A DNA stretch of 64,000 nt from Nitrosopumilus sp. GTDB taxonomy: Archaea; Thermoproteota; Nitrososphaeria; Nitrososphaerales; Nitrosopumilaceae. The notes below the pieces were generated by a model. The model did no database searches and had not been told where the DNA came from. It saw nothing but the letters and a program-made list of their open reading frames with translations. Within the stretch, counting starts at the first letter, position 1. Every line of letters starts with the position of its first letter. Positions 9,007 through 18,363 of the stretch are shown here, piece after piece. Made by a program: the position numbers and the translations under genes. Location of the stretch: the NCBI RefSeq assembly GCF_025699255.1, contig NZ_JAILWA010000002.1, forward strand, positions 236,040-300,039. Direction: 5' to 3'.

Positions 9007-10587
9007 CTATAGTTTCTTTGTTTGAATTTTTGGTGCAGTTACTGATCTACTTCTGGCATATTTTCCTATAATTTCATCCGGAGTTCTTCCATTGAATAGA
9101 TCCTTACATAATCCTCTCAAATATCTCATAATTGCCCAAGTACCAGCTTTTAGAATTCCATACATGAATACTTTCATTGGTGGACCATATGTTTTGTTTC
9201 TGAGAATGATTGGAATGATGTCATTAATTACTCGTAAATTATTTTCCCAGCATTTCCAAAATAATGTAAATTGTGCTTCATTCAAATTTCCAAAATGCAT
9301 TGAATTCTTTTCACTAAAGTCTTGGTATAGTAGTGGTGCAACTAATCCTCTAAAGTCCATTTCTCTAAAGTCACTCATCATATCTATTGTATATTGAATA
9401 TCATCTGGTGTTTCATCTGGCCAACCAATAATGATGGTTGCTGCTGGGAACCAATGGTTTTCATTTAGAATCTTGGCTCCTTCTCTTACAACACTTCCCC
9501 ATTCTTCTGGAGAAAATGGTTTTGTTTTTACACCCAAGTGTTTCTTTACCATATCTGGTGCTACTGTTTCAATTCCAAGATTTGTTGCAAGCCATCTGCC
9601 TGTTTTGTCTTGTTCATTAACATGAGAAATTTGTTGCATCAAAATTGGATCTGCCGCAACAGCAGAAAATGTCATATGTGTAGTTCCTACAAAATTTGCT
9701 CCTAATCCTTTTAGTCCTTTCCACAAATCAACAATTGCGTCTCTGTTTGGAACAAAGTCTCTATTATCACATCCATAAAGTAACATTTCATCAGAATGTA
9801 ACCAAACTGAATCAAATCCATAATCTAAGTTAGTTTTAGCCTCATGCTGTAATCTTTCTAGAGGTAGATCTTTTTTTGATCTTTTATTCACATCACAAAA
9901 GTCACAACCTCTTCCACAGCCTCTCATTGCTTCAATCAATGAATTGATTGTAGGTCCTTCAATAACTGGTATATTTTCGAGATTTCGTACAAAACAATGC
10001 ATTAATTCTGGTGCATCATTTTTTTCTAGATCTTGAAATAAATCTACAGCTAACTCATCTGCTTCCCCAACAACAACTGTATCAATTCCATGTATTTTCA
10101 TTCTATCTGATTTGGCTAATTCCCATGCTCCATTTCCTCCTACTACAACTTTGAAATCATATTTCTTTTTGAGTTGAATTATGCTTGCACACATTTTTTT
10201 AAATTTCATCGCAACATAGGATAATTTTTCTGGGGACATTGTTGTTGTAACTGGAGCCATACCCAATGGATCCATTACGTTAATTCCGACTACTTTTGTA
10301 TCTGGACCAATTGATTTGTGTAGCATTTCAGGATGTGCCATGAATACATCTTCTCTTTTGTATCCTCCTTGAATCAATGAACTTTCAATTCTTCTTAATC
10401 CTACTTGAGCAACTTTAACTTCTCCCGTAATTGGATCTGTTTCTACAGATGGGCAAAATACTTTGTCAAAAACCCATTCTGGTAAAACTTCATAGGGCCC
10501 ACATGCAATAAATCCATAAAGAAAATTTCCACGATAATTTGTCATTAAGCTACGATCAGCAGTAAGTACAACACGTTTGCCAGCCAA
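9007..10587 (-). CDS. B12-binding-domain radical SAM protein
   Basis: 526 residues. The N-terminal half (about 90-200) looks like a cobalamin-binding Rossmann domain. It is followed by the radical SAM core with C224, C228 and C231 in CGRGCDFC, the CX3CX2C motif that holds the 4Fe-4S cluster and S-adenosylmethionine. The C-terminal 100 residues are helical and basic. Such proteins methylate or rearrange unactivated carbons, but the substrate cannot be inferred. The gene is monocistronic with an ATG at 10585-10587, and its stop lies inside a 15-bp direct repeat shared with the end of the convergent 107-residue gene. Confidence 0.85.
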   Translation of the reverse strand: MAGKRVVLTADRSLMTNYRGNFLYGFIACGPYEVLPEWVFDKVFCPSVETDPITGEVKVAQVGLRRIESSLIQGGYKREDVFMAHPEMLHKSIGPDTKVVGINVMDPLGMAPVTTTMSPEKLSYVAMKFKKMCASIIQLKKKYDFKVVVGGNGAWELAKSDRMKIHGIDTVVVGEADELAVDLFQDLEKNDAPELMHCFVRNLENIPVIEGPTINSLIEAMRGCGRGCDFCDVNKRSKKDLPLERLQHEAKTNLDYGFDSVWLHSDEMLLYGCDNRDFVPNRDAIVDLWKGLKGLGANFVGTTHMTFSAVAADPILMQQISHVNEQDKTGRWLATNLGIETVAPDMVKKHLGVKTKPFSPEEWGSVVREGAKILNENHWFPAATIIIGWPDETPDDIQYTIDMMSDFREMDFRGLVAPLLYQDFSEKNSMHFGNLNEAQFTLFWKCWENNLRVINDIIPIILRNKTYGPPMKVFMYGILKAGTWAIMRYLRGLCKDLFNGRTPDEIIGKYARSRSVTAPKIQTKKL

Positions 10588-10653
10588 TTATCCAACTTCT
10601 TTTAACTATGTTATATATCATTTACGAGATAGACATGGCCTAAATTTTTGTTA

Positions 10654-11424
10654 TTATTTTTTGCTTGCTCTATTTGCTATATTTGCTGCTATTCCACCTG
10701 CTGCAATTCCGTTGTCAATATTTACCACTGATAATCCCAATGAACAACTTTGAAGCATCGAAGCTAATGCTGCTATTCCTTTTTCTCCATATCCATATCC
10801 TACTGATGTTGGAATTCCTATTATTGGAATGTCTACTAATGTGGAAACTAATGTAGCTAAAGCCCCCTCCATTCCTGCTGCGACAATTATGCATTCCACC
10901 TCTTCATCTATGATTTCTTTTAAAACTGGAAAAATCCTTTGTATTCCTGCAACTCCAACATCATAACTAACTATACATTTACAATTCATTGCTTCACACA
11001 TCAATCTGGATTCTTCAGCCACTCCTATGTCTGAAGTTCCTGCTGTGATTATTCCTACCTTGCCTCCGTGAAATTTGATTGGTTTTTTAAACAATAGTAT
11101 TGTCGATGAATTTTTTCCAGTTTTGATTTTCACTTTTAATCTTTTTGCAAATGTTAAGATTTTTGGATAATCTTTTTTCTTGATCCTTGATATGATAACC
11201 GAATTTGTTTTTTCTAAAGTTTTTTTTGTTATTTTTTTAATCTCTTCTAATTCTTTTGATTCTGCAAAAATAACTTCTGGAATTCCCCTTCTGTTTTTTC
11301 TATTGATATCTATTTTTGCAAACCCTTCTATTTTTTCAATTGAATATAATGACAATAGTTTTTTTGCATTATTTGTTGAAATTTTACCTTCTTTTACTGA
11401 CTCTAATATTTCATTGATATCCAA
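10654..11424 (-). CDS. larB: LarB, pyridinium biscarboxylate mononucleotide synthase (nickel-pincer cofactor)
   Basis: 256 residues with a C-terminal PurE/AIR-carboxylase-like domain (about 120-256): GTSDIGVAEESR, YDVGVAGIQR, AAGMEGALATLVS and PTSVGYGYGEKG are the family hallmarks. LarB carboxylates and hydrolyses nicotinic acid adenine dinucleotide, the first step to the nickel-pincer nucleotide. It lies 33 bases downstream of malate dehydrogenase on the same strand, so the two are probably co-transcribed. larC and larE lie just beyond on the opposite strand. No larA (racemase) gene is in the window, so the enzyme using the cofactor is elsewhere. Confidence 0.88.
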   Translation of the reverse strand: MDINEILESVKEGKISTNNAKKLLSLYSIEKIEGFAKIDINRKNRRGIPEVIFAESKELEEIKKITKKTLEKTNSVIISRIKKKDYPKILTFAKRLKVKIKTGKNSSTILLFKKPIKFHGGKVGIITAGTSDIGVAEESRLMCEAMNCKCIVSYDVGVAGIQRIFPVLKEIIDEEVECIIVAAGMEGALATLVSTLVDIPIIGIPTSVGYGYGEKGIAALASMLQSCSLGLSVVNIDNGIAAGGIAANIANRASKK

Positions 11425-11457
11425 TAATTGACAGTCTTTGTTAGTGTAAAAAAAGGC

Positions 11458-12372
11458 TTAGATTTCAATACCTGAGATGGCACTTTTTACACTTTCAACT
11501 GCCTTATCAAACACTTGTTTCTCTTCATCATTAAGGTTTAATTCGATGATTTTTTCTACACCTTTCTTGCCAATTATTGCTGGTACTCCAATAGTTACAT
11601 CCGAATGACCATATTCTCCATCAAGATATGTTGCAACTGGAATGACTTGTTTTCTGTCTCTTACCACTGATTCAACAATTGCCGAAATTGCATTTCCTGG
11701 AGCATGTACTGTAGCTCCTTTCAATTCAATAACTTTTGCTGCTACTTGTTTTGTGTTAACGACCAATTCGTCTAGTTTTTCTTTTGGCAAAAATGACGAT
11801 AATGGAATGCCTGATACTGATGAAAATCTTGGTAGAGGTAACATATTTTCCCCATGTTCTCCAATAACTAGTGCTCTGATTGAATCTCGAGAATGACCTG
11901 TTGCTTCATGAATAAATTGTCTGAATCTTGATAAATCTAACATTCCACCCATTCCAAATACCCGACTTCTGTCAAATCCTGAAACCTTGTATGTTATGTA
12001 TGCCATAGGATCAAGTGGATTTGTTACAGGAATTATCATTGAATTATCTGCATATTTTTTTACATTTTCTACTACGCTTTTCACGATTGATGCATTAATT
12101 TTCAAAAGATCCATTCTGGTCATACCTGGTTTTCTTCCAGAACCTGCTACTACTACAACAACATCTGAACCCTTCATGTCTGCAAAATCATTAGAACCTT
12201 TGACTTCTACGTCTATTCCTTGTTCTGATAACATATGGTTGATATCCATAGCTTCTCCTTGAGGAAGCCCTTCAGCTACATCGAGTAATAATATTTGATC
12301 ATCTAGTCGTTTTAACGCTGAAAACAATGCAGCGTCTCCACCCACTTTACCAGAACCGATGATAGTAATCAT
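11458..12372 (-). CDS. mdh: Malate dehydrogenase (NAD-type, LDH-like family)
   Basis: 304 residues. The N-terminal Rossmann motif [11 protein letters not shown] and the acidic residue of LLLDVAEG indicate NAD binding. The active-site loop [12 protein letters not shown] has the arginines that favour dicarboxylic substrates (malate/oxaloacetate) over lactate. The catalytic His lies in [10 protein letters not shown] and substrate-binding NPLDPMAYI follows the usual order. It interconverts malate and oxaloacetate in the citrate-cycle and 3-hydroxypropionate/4-hydroxybutyrate background known for this group. It lies first in a likely mdh-larB unit, divergent from larC. Confidence 0.92.
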   Translation of the reverse strand: MITIIGSGKVGGDAALFSALKRLDDQILLLDVAEGLPQGEAMDINHMLSEQGIDVEVKGSNDFADMKGSDVVVVVAGSGRKPGMTRMDLLKINASIVKSVVENVKKYADNSMIIPVTNPLDPMAYITYKVSGFDRSRVFGMGGMLDLSRFRQFIHEATGHSRDSIRALVIGEHGENMLPLPRFSSVSGIPLSSFLPKEKLDELVVNTKQVAAKVIELKGATVHAPGNAISAIVESVVRDRKQVIPVATYLDGEYGHSDVTIGVPAIIGKKGVEKIIELNLNDEEKQVFDKAVESVKSAISGIEI

Positions 12373-12461
12373 GAAAATCGGTGTTAATTTTCAATAATTA
12401 AATCTAGTGAAAGTCGTGAAATATTAGTCGAATTTATAAGCATTTTTGATAATTTTTAATC

Positions 12462-13691
12462 ATGGTTGTTGTTATTGATCCTCAAATAGCTGGGATCTCT
12501 GGTGATATGCTTCTGTGTTCCTTAGTTGATTTGGGTGCTGACAAAAATAAAATAATTGATGGAATCAAATTGTCTGAAAAATTTCTTTCAGGTTCGACAA
12601 TTAAAAAAATTGAATTTGAAAAAATCCAAAAAAATGGAGTTGAATCATTACAGTTACTTTTAGATATTGATGAAGATATTCATGAAAGAAAAGGTCATGA
12701 GATTAAAACTGCAATTATCAATTCTACAAAAGAACTGAATCTTTCTGAAAAAGCAAAAATTTTTGCAAAATCCTGTATAGATACACTCATTTCTTCAGAA
12801 TCTAAAATACATGGAATTCCTGAAAATTCTGTTCATTTTCATGAGGCATCAAGTATAGATACTTTGGTAGATATTATTGGAATCACAATTGCAATAGATG
12901 ATTTAGAATTATTTGAAGAAAAAATTGTATGCTTACCTATTTCTGTTGGAGGTGGCTCTGTAACTTTTTCACATGGCACAATGTCAAATCCTGCAAGTGC
13001 AATTTTGGAGATTTTTAAGAATTCTAATTTGATCATTCAAGGCAATGATGCAAATGAGGAACTTACTACTCCTACCGGTGCGTGCATTTTAGTAAATTTT
13101 GCTCATGAATCTGTAAAATACTACCCTCCAATGAAAGTAGATGCTATTGGATATGGGGCAGGTCAAAAAGATTTTGAATCTTTTTCAAACACACTGAAAA
13201 TTATCAGAGGCTCAGAAAACCAATTGGAAGTTGATTCAGTAAAAATCCTTGAAACCAATGTAGATGATGTATCTGGAGAAATTTTAGGAAATCTTATTGA
13301 GAAGATTATGGAAAAAGGAGCTCGAGACGTCTCTATTTATCACGGAATTACCAAGAAGGGAAGACCCACAAATCTTGTATCAGTTATCTGTACTGATGAA
13401 ACTGTTGATGAGATAGTTGATACTCTGATATTAGAAACTGGAACTTTGGGTGTCCGAATTTCTGATTCTAATAGATTTATAGTTCCTAGATCAAGCCATT
13501 CGGCTTCTATATCTTTGAATGGGAATCTTTTTGAAATAAACTACAAAAAATCATCCTTTAAGGGAAAAAATGATTTTAAGATAGAATTTGATGATTTGAA
13601 AAAAATTTCAAAAATTCTTGATAAATCCATTAAAGCAACAGAATCTTTGTTGAGGAAAGAAATAGAAAAATTGGAGTTAAAAAATGCCTAG
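12462..13691 (+). CDS. larC: LarC, nickel insertion protein for the nickel-pincer cofactor
   Basis: 409 residues, one uninterrupted frame, whereas in lactobacilli the gene is expressed by a frameshift joining larC1 and larC2. Family motifs are GISGDMLLCSLVDLG near the start, VHFHEASSIDTLVDIIG, SVGGGSVTFSHG, and the C-terminal-domain signature ETNVDDVSGEILG. LarC inserts nickel into the thiolated pyridinium mononucleotide in a CTP-dependent reaction. It overlaps larE by 8 bp and starts a larC-larE-cysteine desulfurase operon. A short gap of 89 bases separates it from divergent mdh and must hold both promoters. Confidence 0.92.
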   Translation: MVVVIDPQIAGISGDMLLCSLVDLGADKNKIIDGIKLSEKFLSGSTIKKIEFEKIQKNGVESLQLLLDIDEDIHERKGHEIKTAIINSTKELNLSEKAKIFAKSCIDTLISSESKIHGIPENSVHFHEASSIDTLVDIIGITIAIDDLELFEEKIVCLPISVGGGSVTFSHGTMSNPASAILEIFKNSNLIIQGNDANEELTTPTGACILVNFAHESVKYYPPMKVDAIGYGAGQKDFESFSNTLKIIRGSENQLEVDSVKILETNVDDVSGEILGNLIEKIMEKGARDVSIYHGITKKGRPTNLVSVICTDETVDEIVDTLILETGTLGVRISDSNRFIVPRSSHSASISLNGNLFEINYKKSSFKGKNDFKIEFDDLKKISKILDKSIKATESLLRKEIEKLELKNA

Positions 13692-14481
13692 TCTTGAAAA
13701 TCTTGTAAATTGGTTTGATGACAAAAACAAAGTAATGGTTGCTCTTTCTGGAGGTGTAGATAGTGCTCTTGTTGCATATGCTGCATTCCAAAAACTCGGA
13801 AACTCTGCAATTGCTGTTACCGCTGATTACAAAACTTTATCAAAAGAAGAATTGGCAACTGCTAAACAGATTTGTTCTGAAATCGGTATTAAACAATTGT
13901 TTTTAGATTATAGTGAGCTTGAAAACGAATCTTTCACAAAAAATGATTCAGATCGATGCTTTCATTGTAGGATGGAATTAGGAGAACATTTGACTAAATT
14001 GGCAAAAGAACATGGCGTGGAAGTAATTGTGGATGGAACAAATCTTGATGATTTGGGTGATTATAGGCCTGGAATTGAAGCATTAAAACAGAATGGAATT
14101 AGAAGTCCTTTGGTAGAAACGCACTTTTCAAAATCAAACATTAGAGAAATTGCAAAATCTGTTGGATTATCTATATATGACAAACCCTCAAATTCTTGTT
14201 TGGCATCAAGAATTCCTTGGGGTCAAAGAGTAACTGCAGAAAAATTACTTCGAATAGAACTTGGTGAAACAATTGTTAAACAACTAACAAACGTAAAGCA
14301 AGTACGAGTTCGTGATATGAATGGTTCTGCAAAAATTGAAGTTGAAAAACAGATGATATCAAGACTTGATAAAAACATCTTAGACCAACTAAATGAGAAA
14401 TTGAAATTGATTGGATTTATTTCAGTTGAAGTTGATCAGGAAGGATATAAACCAGGAAAAATTAACGTGATTGCAGATTGA
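13684..14481 (+). CDS. larE: LarE, sulfur transferase of nickel-pincer cofactor synthesis (probable 4Fe-4S type)
   Basis: 265 residues. The PP-loop SGGVDS (22-27) binds ATP to adenylate the substrate carboxylates before sulfur transfer. Three cysteines are placed as in iron-sulfur LarE: C92 and C95 in RCFHC and C172 in SNSCLASRIPWG. Lactobacillus LarE has only the last and sacrifices its sulfur, whereas the three-cysteine class carries a 4Fe-4S cluster and can act catalytically. The gene overlaps larC upstream and a cysteine desulfurase downstream, which fits a renewable sulfur supply. The cluster type is inferred from the cysteine pattern. Confidence 0.9.
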   Translation: MPSLENLVNWFDDKNKVMVALSGGVDSALVAYAAFQKLGNSAIAVTADYKTLSKEELATAKQICSEIGIKQLFLDYSELENESFTKNDSDRCFHCRMELGEHLTKLAKEHGVEVIVDGTNLDDLGDYRPGIEALKQNGIRSPLVETHFSKSNIREIAKSVGLSIYDKPSNSCLASRIPWGQRVTAEKLLRIELGETIVKQLTNVKQVRVRDMNGSAKIEVEKQMISRLDKNILDQLNEKLKLIGFISVEVDQEGYKPGKINVIAD

Positions 14482-15647
14482 TTTATCTTGACAATGCAGC
14501 ATCTACTCAAATTCATGATGATGTTTTAGAATCCATGTTGCCATATCTTAAAGAACAGTATGGCAATGCATCATCAATTCACAGATATGGTAGACTTGCT
14601 CATAAGGCAATTGAAAAGGCAAGAAAACAAATTGCACAATTAATCAATGCAGAACCCTCTGAAATTCTGATAACTTCTGGTGGTACAGAATCAAACAATA
14701 CTGTTCTGAGAGGAATTTCTAGATCTGGTTCATCTGATAAAATCATTACATCTCTAATTGAACATGATGCAATTTTAGAACCTTGTAAGAATCTCTCAAA
14801 ATCTGGTCTGATCATTGATTATCTTCCTGTAGATAATTTTGGAATGGTAGATCCTCAAGAATTACAAAATCGCTTATCTGATAATACTTGTCTAGTTTCA
14901 ATAATGTTTGGAAATAATGAAGTAGGTGCCATACAAAAAATTTCTGAAATTGCTAAAATATGTAATGAAAGAAAAATTCCATTTCATACAGATGCGGTTC
15001 AAGCAGTAGGCAAGATTCCAATTGATGTCAAAGAACTAGGTATAGATTTACTGTCAATTTCTTCCCACAAACTAAATGGACCAAAAGGTATAGGTGCGTT
15101 ATACATCAAAAATGGTATTGAAATTGATCCTGTAATTTTAGGTGGTGGTCAAGAAAATGGTTTGCGTTCTGGTACTGAAAATGTTGCTAATATTGTTGGA
15201 TTTGGAAAGGCATGTGAAATTGCAAAAAATCATTTGGATGAAAATATGGCTTATGTTAGTAAACTTCGAGATCTTCTGGTTGACAAAGTTTTACATGAAA
15301 TTCCTGAAGTGACTCTTAACGGTGATCCAAAATCTAGATTGCCTAACAATGCTCATTTTACATTTCTTGGTGTTAACGGCGAAGATCTTATCATTAAACT
15401 AGATGAATATGGAATTGCAGCCTCTACTGGTTCTGCATGTTCTGTTAATACTCAAAAGGCTTCACATGTTTTACAGGCAATGGGGTTTTCTCATGAACAA
15501 ATAACTGGATCTTTAAGATTGACAATGGGTGTTTTCAATACTGCAGAAGAAATTGAACAAACGGTTGTACACCTCAAAAAAATAGTTGAAGAATTAAGAT
15601 CTTTTTCACCCTTCAAAGAAAAATATTCTTTTAATTCTAAAAATTAA
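14478..15647 (+). CDS. Cysteine desulfurase (NifS/IscS-like)
   Basis: 389 residues starting at TTG 14478, overlapping the larE stop. A PLP-dependent fold is shown by GGTESNN (68-74), the PLP lysine K198 in SSHKLNGPKG and the catalytic C321 in GSACSVN. It releases sulfur from cysteine as an enzyme persulfide for Fe-S clusters and thiolation. The tight coupling to larE suggests delivery of sulfur to LarE, directly or through its cluster, but a general housekeeping role is equally possible because no iscU-like scaffold lies nearby. Its stop overlaps the convergent PEFG-CTERM gene by four bases. Confidence 0.9.
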   Translation: MIYLDNAASTQIHDDVLESMLPYLKEQYGNASSIHRYGRLAHKAIEKARKQIAQLINAEPSEILITSGGTESNNTVLRGISRSGSSDKIITSLIEHDAILEPCKNLSKSGLIIDYLPVDNFGMVDPQELQNRLSDNTCLVSIMFGNNEVGAIQKISEIAKICNERKIPFHTDAVQAVGKIPIDVKELGIDLLSISSHKLNGPKGIGALYIKNGIEIDPVILGGGQENGLRSGTENVANIVGFGKACEIAKNHLDENMAYVSKLRDLLVDKVLHEIPEVTLNGDPKSRLPNNAHFTFLGVNGEDLIIKLDEYGIAASTGSACSVNTQKASHVLQAMGFSHEQITGSLRLTMGVFNTAEEIEQTVVHLKKIVEELRSFSPFKEKYSFNSKN

Positions 15648-16450
15648 TCTCTAACTAGAAATCTATTTCTTGTAAATACCACTGTTGAAAATATTCCTAT
15701 TACTAATATTATCATTACAATGCTTCCAAATTCTGGAACAACATAAGTTCCAATGATCTCAATGTCTGAATCTCCATTTTCAAAATCTATTCTTAATACT
15801 CTGGAATCTGCACCTATTGTAGATGATTCTTTAGGGCTTACTTCTATACCGTCAATTAAAACAATGAACGTATCGTCTTTACCATCTTGTTTTTCTGCTC
15901 CGATGAACTCTCTTGGCAAATCTAATGTTATTACTCCTTCATCTACTGCGTCAATTTGTACTATCAATGCAAAAATCTCTGAATCAACTATCATATCTTT
16001 GACTGTTCCTCCTTTGATGGTGTATTCTACATCAAAAGTACCATGACTTCCTGCATCTACTTCAAAATTTGTTGCAGTCGAAGATACTTCTGATTTTGGA
16101 GAATAACTAAATTCTGATTCTGCAACATTACCTTCGCCATATGATGCTCTGACTGTATACTCTCCTTGTTTTTGCCATAATGGACCTTCTGCATTAACTG
16201 TATGAGAATAGCTACCATCTTGAGCAACTGTGATTTGTGCAATATCTACAAGATTTCCTTCTGAAAATAATTGCAATGTTACAGGAGTACTTCCGACTAT
16301 TGTTGCAATGTGACCTGAAATCACTATTGTATCTCCTTCATCATAATGACTGTCATCTGTTTGAACTGAAATTATTGATTCTTGAGCAAAAACTACTCCT
16401 GTAGAAATCATAAATAATAATATCAAACCATAAAATACTTTCAAACTCAC
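15644..16450 (-). CDS. PEFG-CTERM surface protein with Ig-like domain (array member 1)
   Basis: 268 residues from GTG 16450. The open frame continues 40 codons upstream, but only this start puts the signal peptide (SLKVFYGLILLFM) at the N-terminus. After an Ig-like domain (YDEGDTIVISG to GPLWQKQGEYTV) comes a second beta domain, then the C-terminal tag VPEFGSIVMIILVIGIF with a basic end. The PEFG-hydrophobic-basic pattern is the thaumarchaeal sorting signal thought to be processed by an archaeosortase. This member has the most diverged tag of the four. Confidence 0.75.
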   Translation of the reverse strand: MSLKVFYGLILLFMISTGVVFAQESIISVQTDDSHYDEGDTIVISGHIATIVGSTPVTLQLFSEGNLVDIAQITVAQDGSYSHTVNAEGPLWQKQGEYTVRASYGEGNVAESEFSYSPKSEVSSTATNFEVDAGSHGTFDVEYTIKGGTVKDMIVDSEIFALIVQIDAVDEGVITLDLPREFIGAEKQDGKDDTFIVLIDGIEVSPKESSTIGADSRVLRIDFENGDSDIEIIGTYVVPEFGSIVMIILVIGIFSTVVFTRNRFLVRD

Positions 16451-16523
16451 AAACTTTTCAATACTCGTTTGTATATTTCCTTTACTATTAAAAAATGAAA
16501 AAATGAAAAAAGTTGTGTAACTT

Positions 16524-17414
16524 TTAGTATCTTGGAACAATGCTAAGTCTTGACTTTGCAGAGACTGCAATTATTGAGATAATTGCTACTGCAAGAATCA
16601 TAGCTGCTATTGTACCAAATTCTGGAATTACATGGGTACCAATTATTTCAATTTTCTCAGCGCCAGCTGGGAACATTACTGTTACTTTGTTTGCAACAAT
16701 TTCAACATCATCCCATTCTTCACCGTCAACTAGTACCATGAAGATACCGTCAATGGTTGTTTTTGTTGGGCTTACTGTTAGTGTTCCGTCATCTTTTGCG
16801 TTGATCATAATGACAATTGAATTGTCATCAGTATTGATTTTTGCACCAGTTACCATTCCACCTGAAATTGTAAATGGTACACATTGACCATTTGCAGATA
16901 TTTCATTACTGCCACATTGTTTTGTGTTGTTTGGTGTGTTGTAATTTGGTGTATATGCTTCTCCACCAGTTAGTTCAACTTTTGCACTGTTGCTTTTTTC
17001 AGCACTACCATAGTTTACTTTAATGGTGTAGGTACCATCGTATTTCCACATAGCACCTGCTGTATTTAGTGTCGTCTCAAAAGTTCCATCTTGTGATACA
17101 TTGACTTGGTCAACTGTAACGATGGAGTTTAAGGGACTAACAACAGTTACTGTAACTGGAAATCCAGAGGCTACGTTTGCTACTTGGCCTGTTACCATAA
17201 TCATGTCACTATGTCCATATCCTGTTTTGTCTGTCCAAACAGATACTGGAAGAGCTTCTCTCAACATTTTGTTTGCTGTTGCCTTGGCATCTTCCATTGA
17301 ACATCCTACACATGCTTCTGGAATATCTCCTGAAGCAGCATATGCTGATGACATGGTTAAAGTACCGACTGCAGTCATTAAGGCTAGTAGCGCGAACGAC
17401 GTTCGGTTGTTCAT
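16524..17414 (-). CDS. PEFG-CTERM surface protein (array member 2)
   Basis: 296 residues starting MNNRTSFALLALM, a signal peptide ending near the Ala-rich AYAAS. A CVGC pair lies at about 36-39 in the mature N-terminus, possibly a disulfide or metal site. The Ig-like domain runs about 60-150 (YGHSDMIMVTG, GAMWKYDGTYTIKV). A second CGSNEISANGQC pair precedes a beta domain, then PEFGTIAAMILAVAII and a basic SRLSIVPRY end. The last 33 residues are shared with the next two members. Its promoter copy lies at 17438-17458. Confidence 0.78.
   Translation of the reverse strand: MNNRTSFALLALMTAVGTLTMSSAYAASGDIPEACVGCSMEDAKATANKMLREALPVSVWTDKTGYGHSDMIMVTGQVANVASGFPVTVTVVSPLNSIVTVDQVNVSQDGTFETTLNTAGAMWKYDGTYTIKVNYGSAEKSNSAKVELTGGEAYTPNYNTPNNTKQCGSNEISANGQCVPFTISGGMVTGAKINTDDNSIVIMINAKDDGTLTVSPTKTTIDGIFMVLVDGEEWDDVEIVANKVTVMFPAGAEKIEIIGTHVIPEFGTIAAMILAVAIISIIAVSAKSRLSIVPRY
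16526..16625 (-). repeat. 100-bp PEFG-tag coding repeat, copy A
   Basis: The 3' end of array member 2. It differs from copy B (17479-17578) at one visible position and from copy C (18451-18550) at three positions near the stop codon. Synonymous sites are conserved too, so the match is stronger than protein constraint alone explains. Confidence 0.85.
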
Positions 17415-17437
17415 CTTGTTGCGATTTGCATCCGTCT

Positions 17438-17458
17438 CTATTTATGTATATTTAAAAA
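17438..17458 (-). promoter_or_regulatory. TATA-type promoter of PEFG member 2, copied upstream of member 3
   Basis: A 21-bp block, on the gene strand beginning TTTTTAAATATACATAAA, contains an AT-rich TATA box 27-42 bases before the start codon at 17414. The same 21 bases occur at 18364-18384, with the block ending 24 bases before the start of member 3 as well, so both promoters were duplicated with their genes. Confidence 0.65.
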
Positions 17459-17476
17459 GAGAAAAAAGTTGTGAAC

Positions 17477-18340
17477 TTAGTATCTTGGAACAATGCTAAG
17501 TCTTGACTTTGCAGAGACTGCAATTATTGAGATAATTGCTACTGCAAGAATCATAGCTGCTATTGTGCCAAATTCTGGGACTACAACTCCGTCCTTGATA
17601 TCTACTTCAGTTGAAGCAGAATATTTTGGATCATCGAATTGTTTTACCATTACAGTGTACAATCCATCTTGTTTCCATAGTGGTCCGCCTACTGTAATTT
17701 CAGTAGCGAATTCGCCATCAAGCATTGGTGATATTTGAGCTACTTTTACCACATTTCCATTTGGTGCAATCACTTTCACTGTGATATCTTGACTAACTCT
17801 GTCTGTTTTTCCAGTAACCTCAAACATTGTAGAACCATTTTCAATAATTATTGCATCAAGCAGAATCCCTGCATCTTTTGCAACATTTGTTGTATTTGGT
17901 GTGAAAATACCTGTTTCTAAATTAGATTCGGTTTCAGAAGTTCTTTCAGTCATACCGTCTGTTATTTCAACAAATACCTTCAAAGTGTACAATGAATTTG
18001 CTCCTGTGCCTTGCATTGCTTTGATCTTGTAAAATCCATCTTCAGTCCATGTTGGTCCGACTTTGAATGTTTTTGCAAAAATTCCTTCTGCGTCTGGTGA
18101 CACTTGATCAATTGCAACAACATTGCTTCCACTTGGAGAAGTTACAGTAAATGTAACGTCATTAAGCTTTGATACGGTTTTACCTGTTACAGTAATTGTA
18201 TCTGAGCCTTTATCGGCTGTAGCTGTAATGGACATTCCGAGATTTTGAGCAAAAGCATCTTGCTGAATAGAGGTCATTGAAACTAATGACAGTGCCATGA
18301 GGGCAATTGCCATTGATGTTGTAGAACGTTTAAAATTCAT
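17477..18340 (-). CDS. PEFG-CTERM surface protein with two Ig-like domains (array member 3)
   Basis: 287 residues from ATG 18340 (MNFKRSTTSMAIALM). An ATG six codons upstream is in frame, but the chosen start has the same spacing to the duplicated promoter as member 2. A signal peptide is followed by two copies of the Ig-like domain: first about 30-130 (ending in a TWTEDGFYKIK-type strand), second about 165-250 (GGPLWKQDGLYTVMV). The PEFG tag and basic SRLSIVPRY end follow. The 100-bp 3' end matches member 2 almost exactly. Likely cell-wall-attached; ligand unknown. Confidence 0.78.
   Translation of the reverse strand: MNFKRSTTSMAIALMALSLVSMTSIQQDAFAQNLGMSITATADKGSDTITVTGKTVSKLNDVTFTVTSPSGSNVVAIDQVSPDAEGIFAKTFKVGPTWTEDGFYKIKAMQGTGANSLYTLKVFVEITDGMTERTSETESNLETGIFTPNTTNVAKDAGILLDAIIIENGSTMFEVTGKTDRVSQDITVKVIAPNGNVVKVAQISPMLDGEFATEITVGGPLWKQDGLYTVMVKQFDDPKYSASTEVDIKDGVVVPEFGTIAAMILAVAIISIIAVSAKSRLSIVPRY
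17479..17578 (-). repeat. 100-bp PEFG-tag coding repeat, copy B
   Basis: Equivalent to copies A and C at the ends of the neighbouring genes. A run similar to GAAAAAAGTTGTG just beyond the stop is shared with copy A, so homology continues outside the coding sequence. Confidence 0.85.
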
Positions 18341-18363
18341 CCTATTTTCACCCAGCATTATTG

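Noticed and set aside
16451..16570. N-terminal extension of PEFG array member 1
   Set aside because: It would place 40 polar and aromatic residues before a clear signal peptide and would run into the end of the neighbouring gene.
16540..17738. Plus-strand frames beginning MLSLDFAETAIIEI, present twice
   Set aside because: They are antisense to the duplicated PEFG-tag DNA, so their similarity is a by-product of the repeat.
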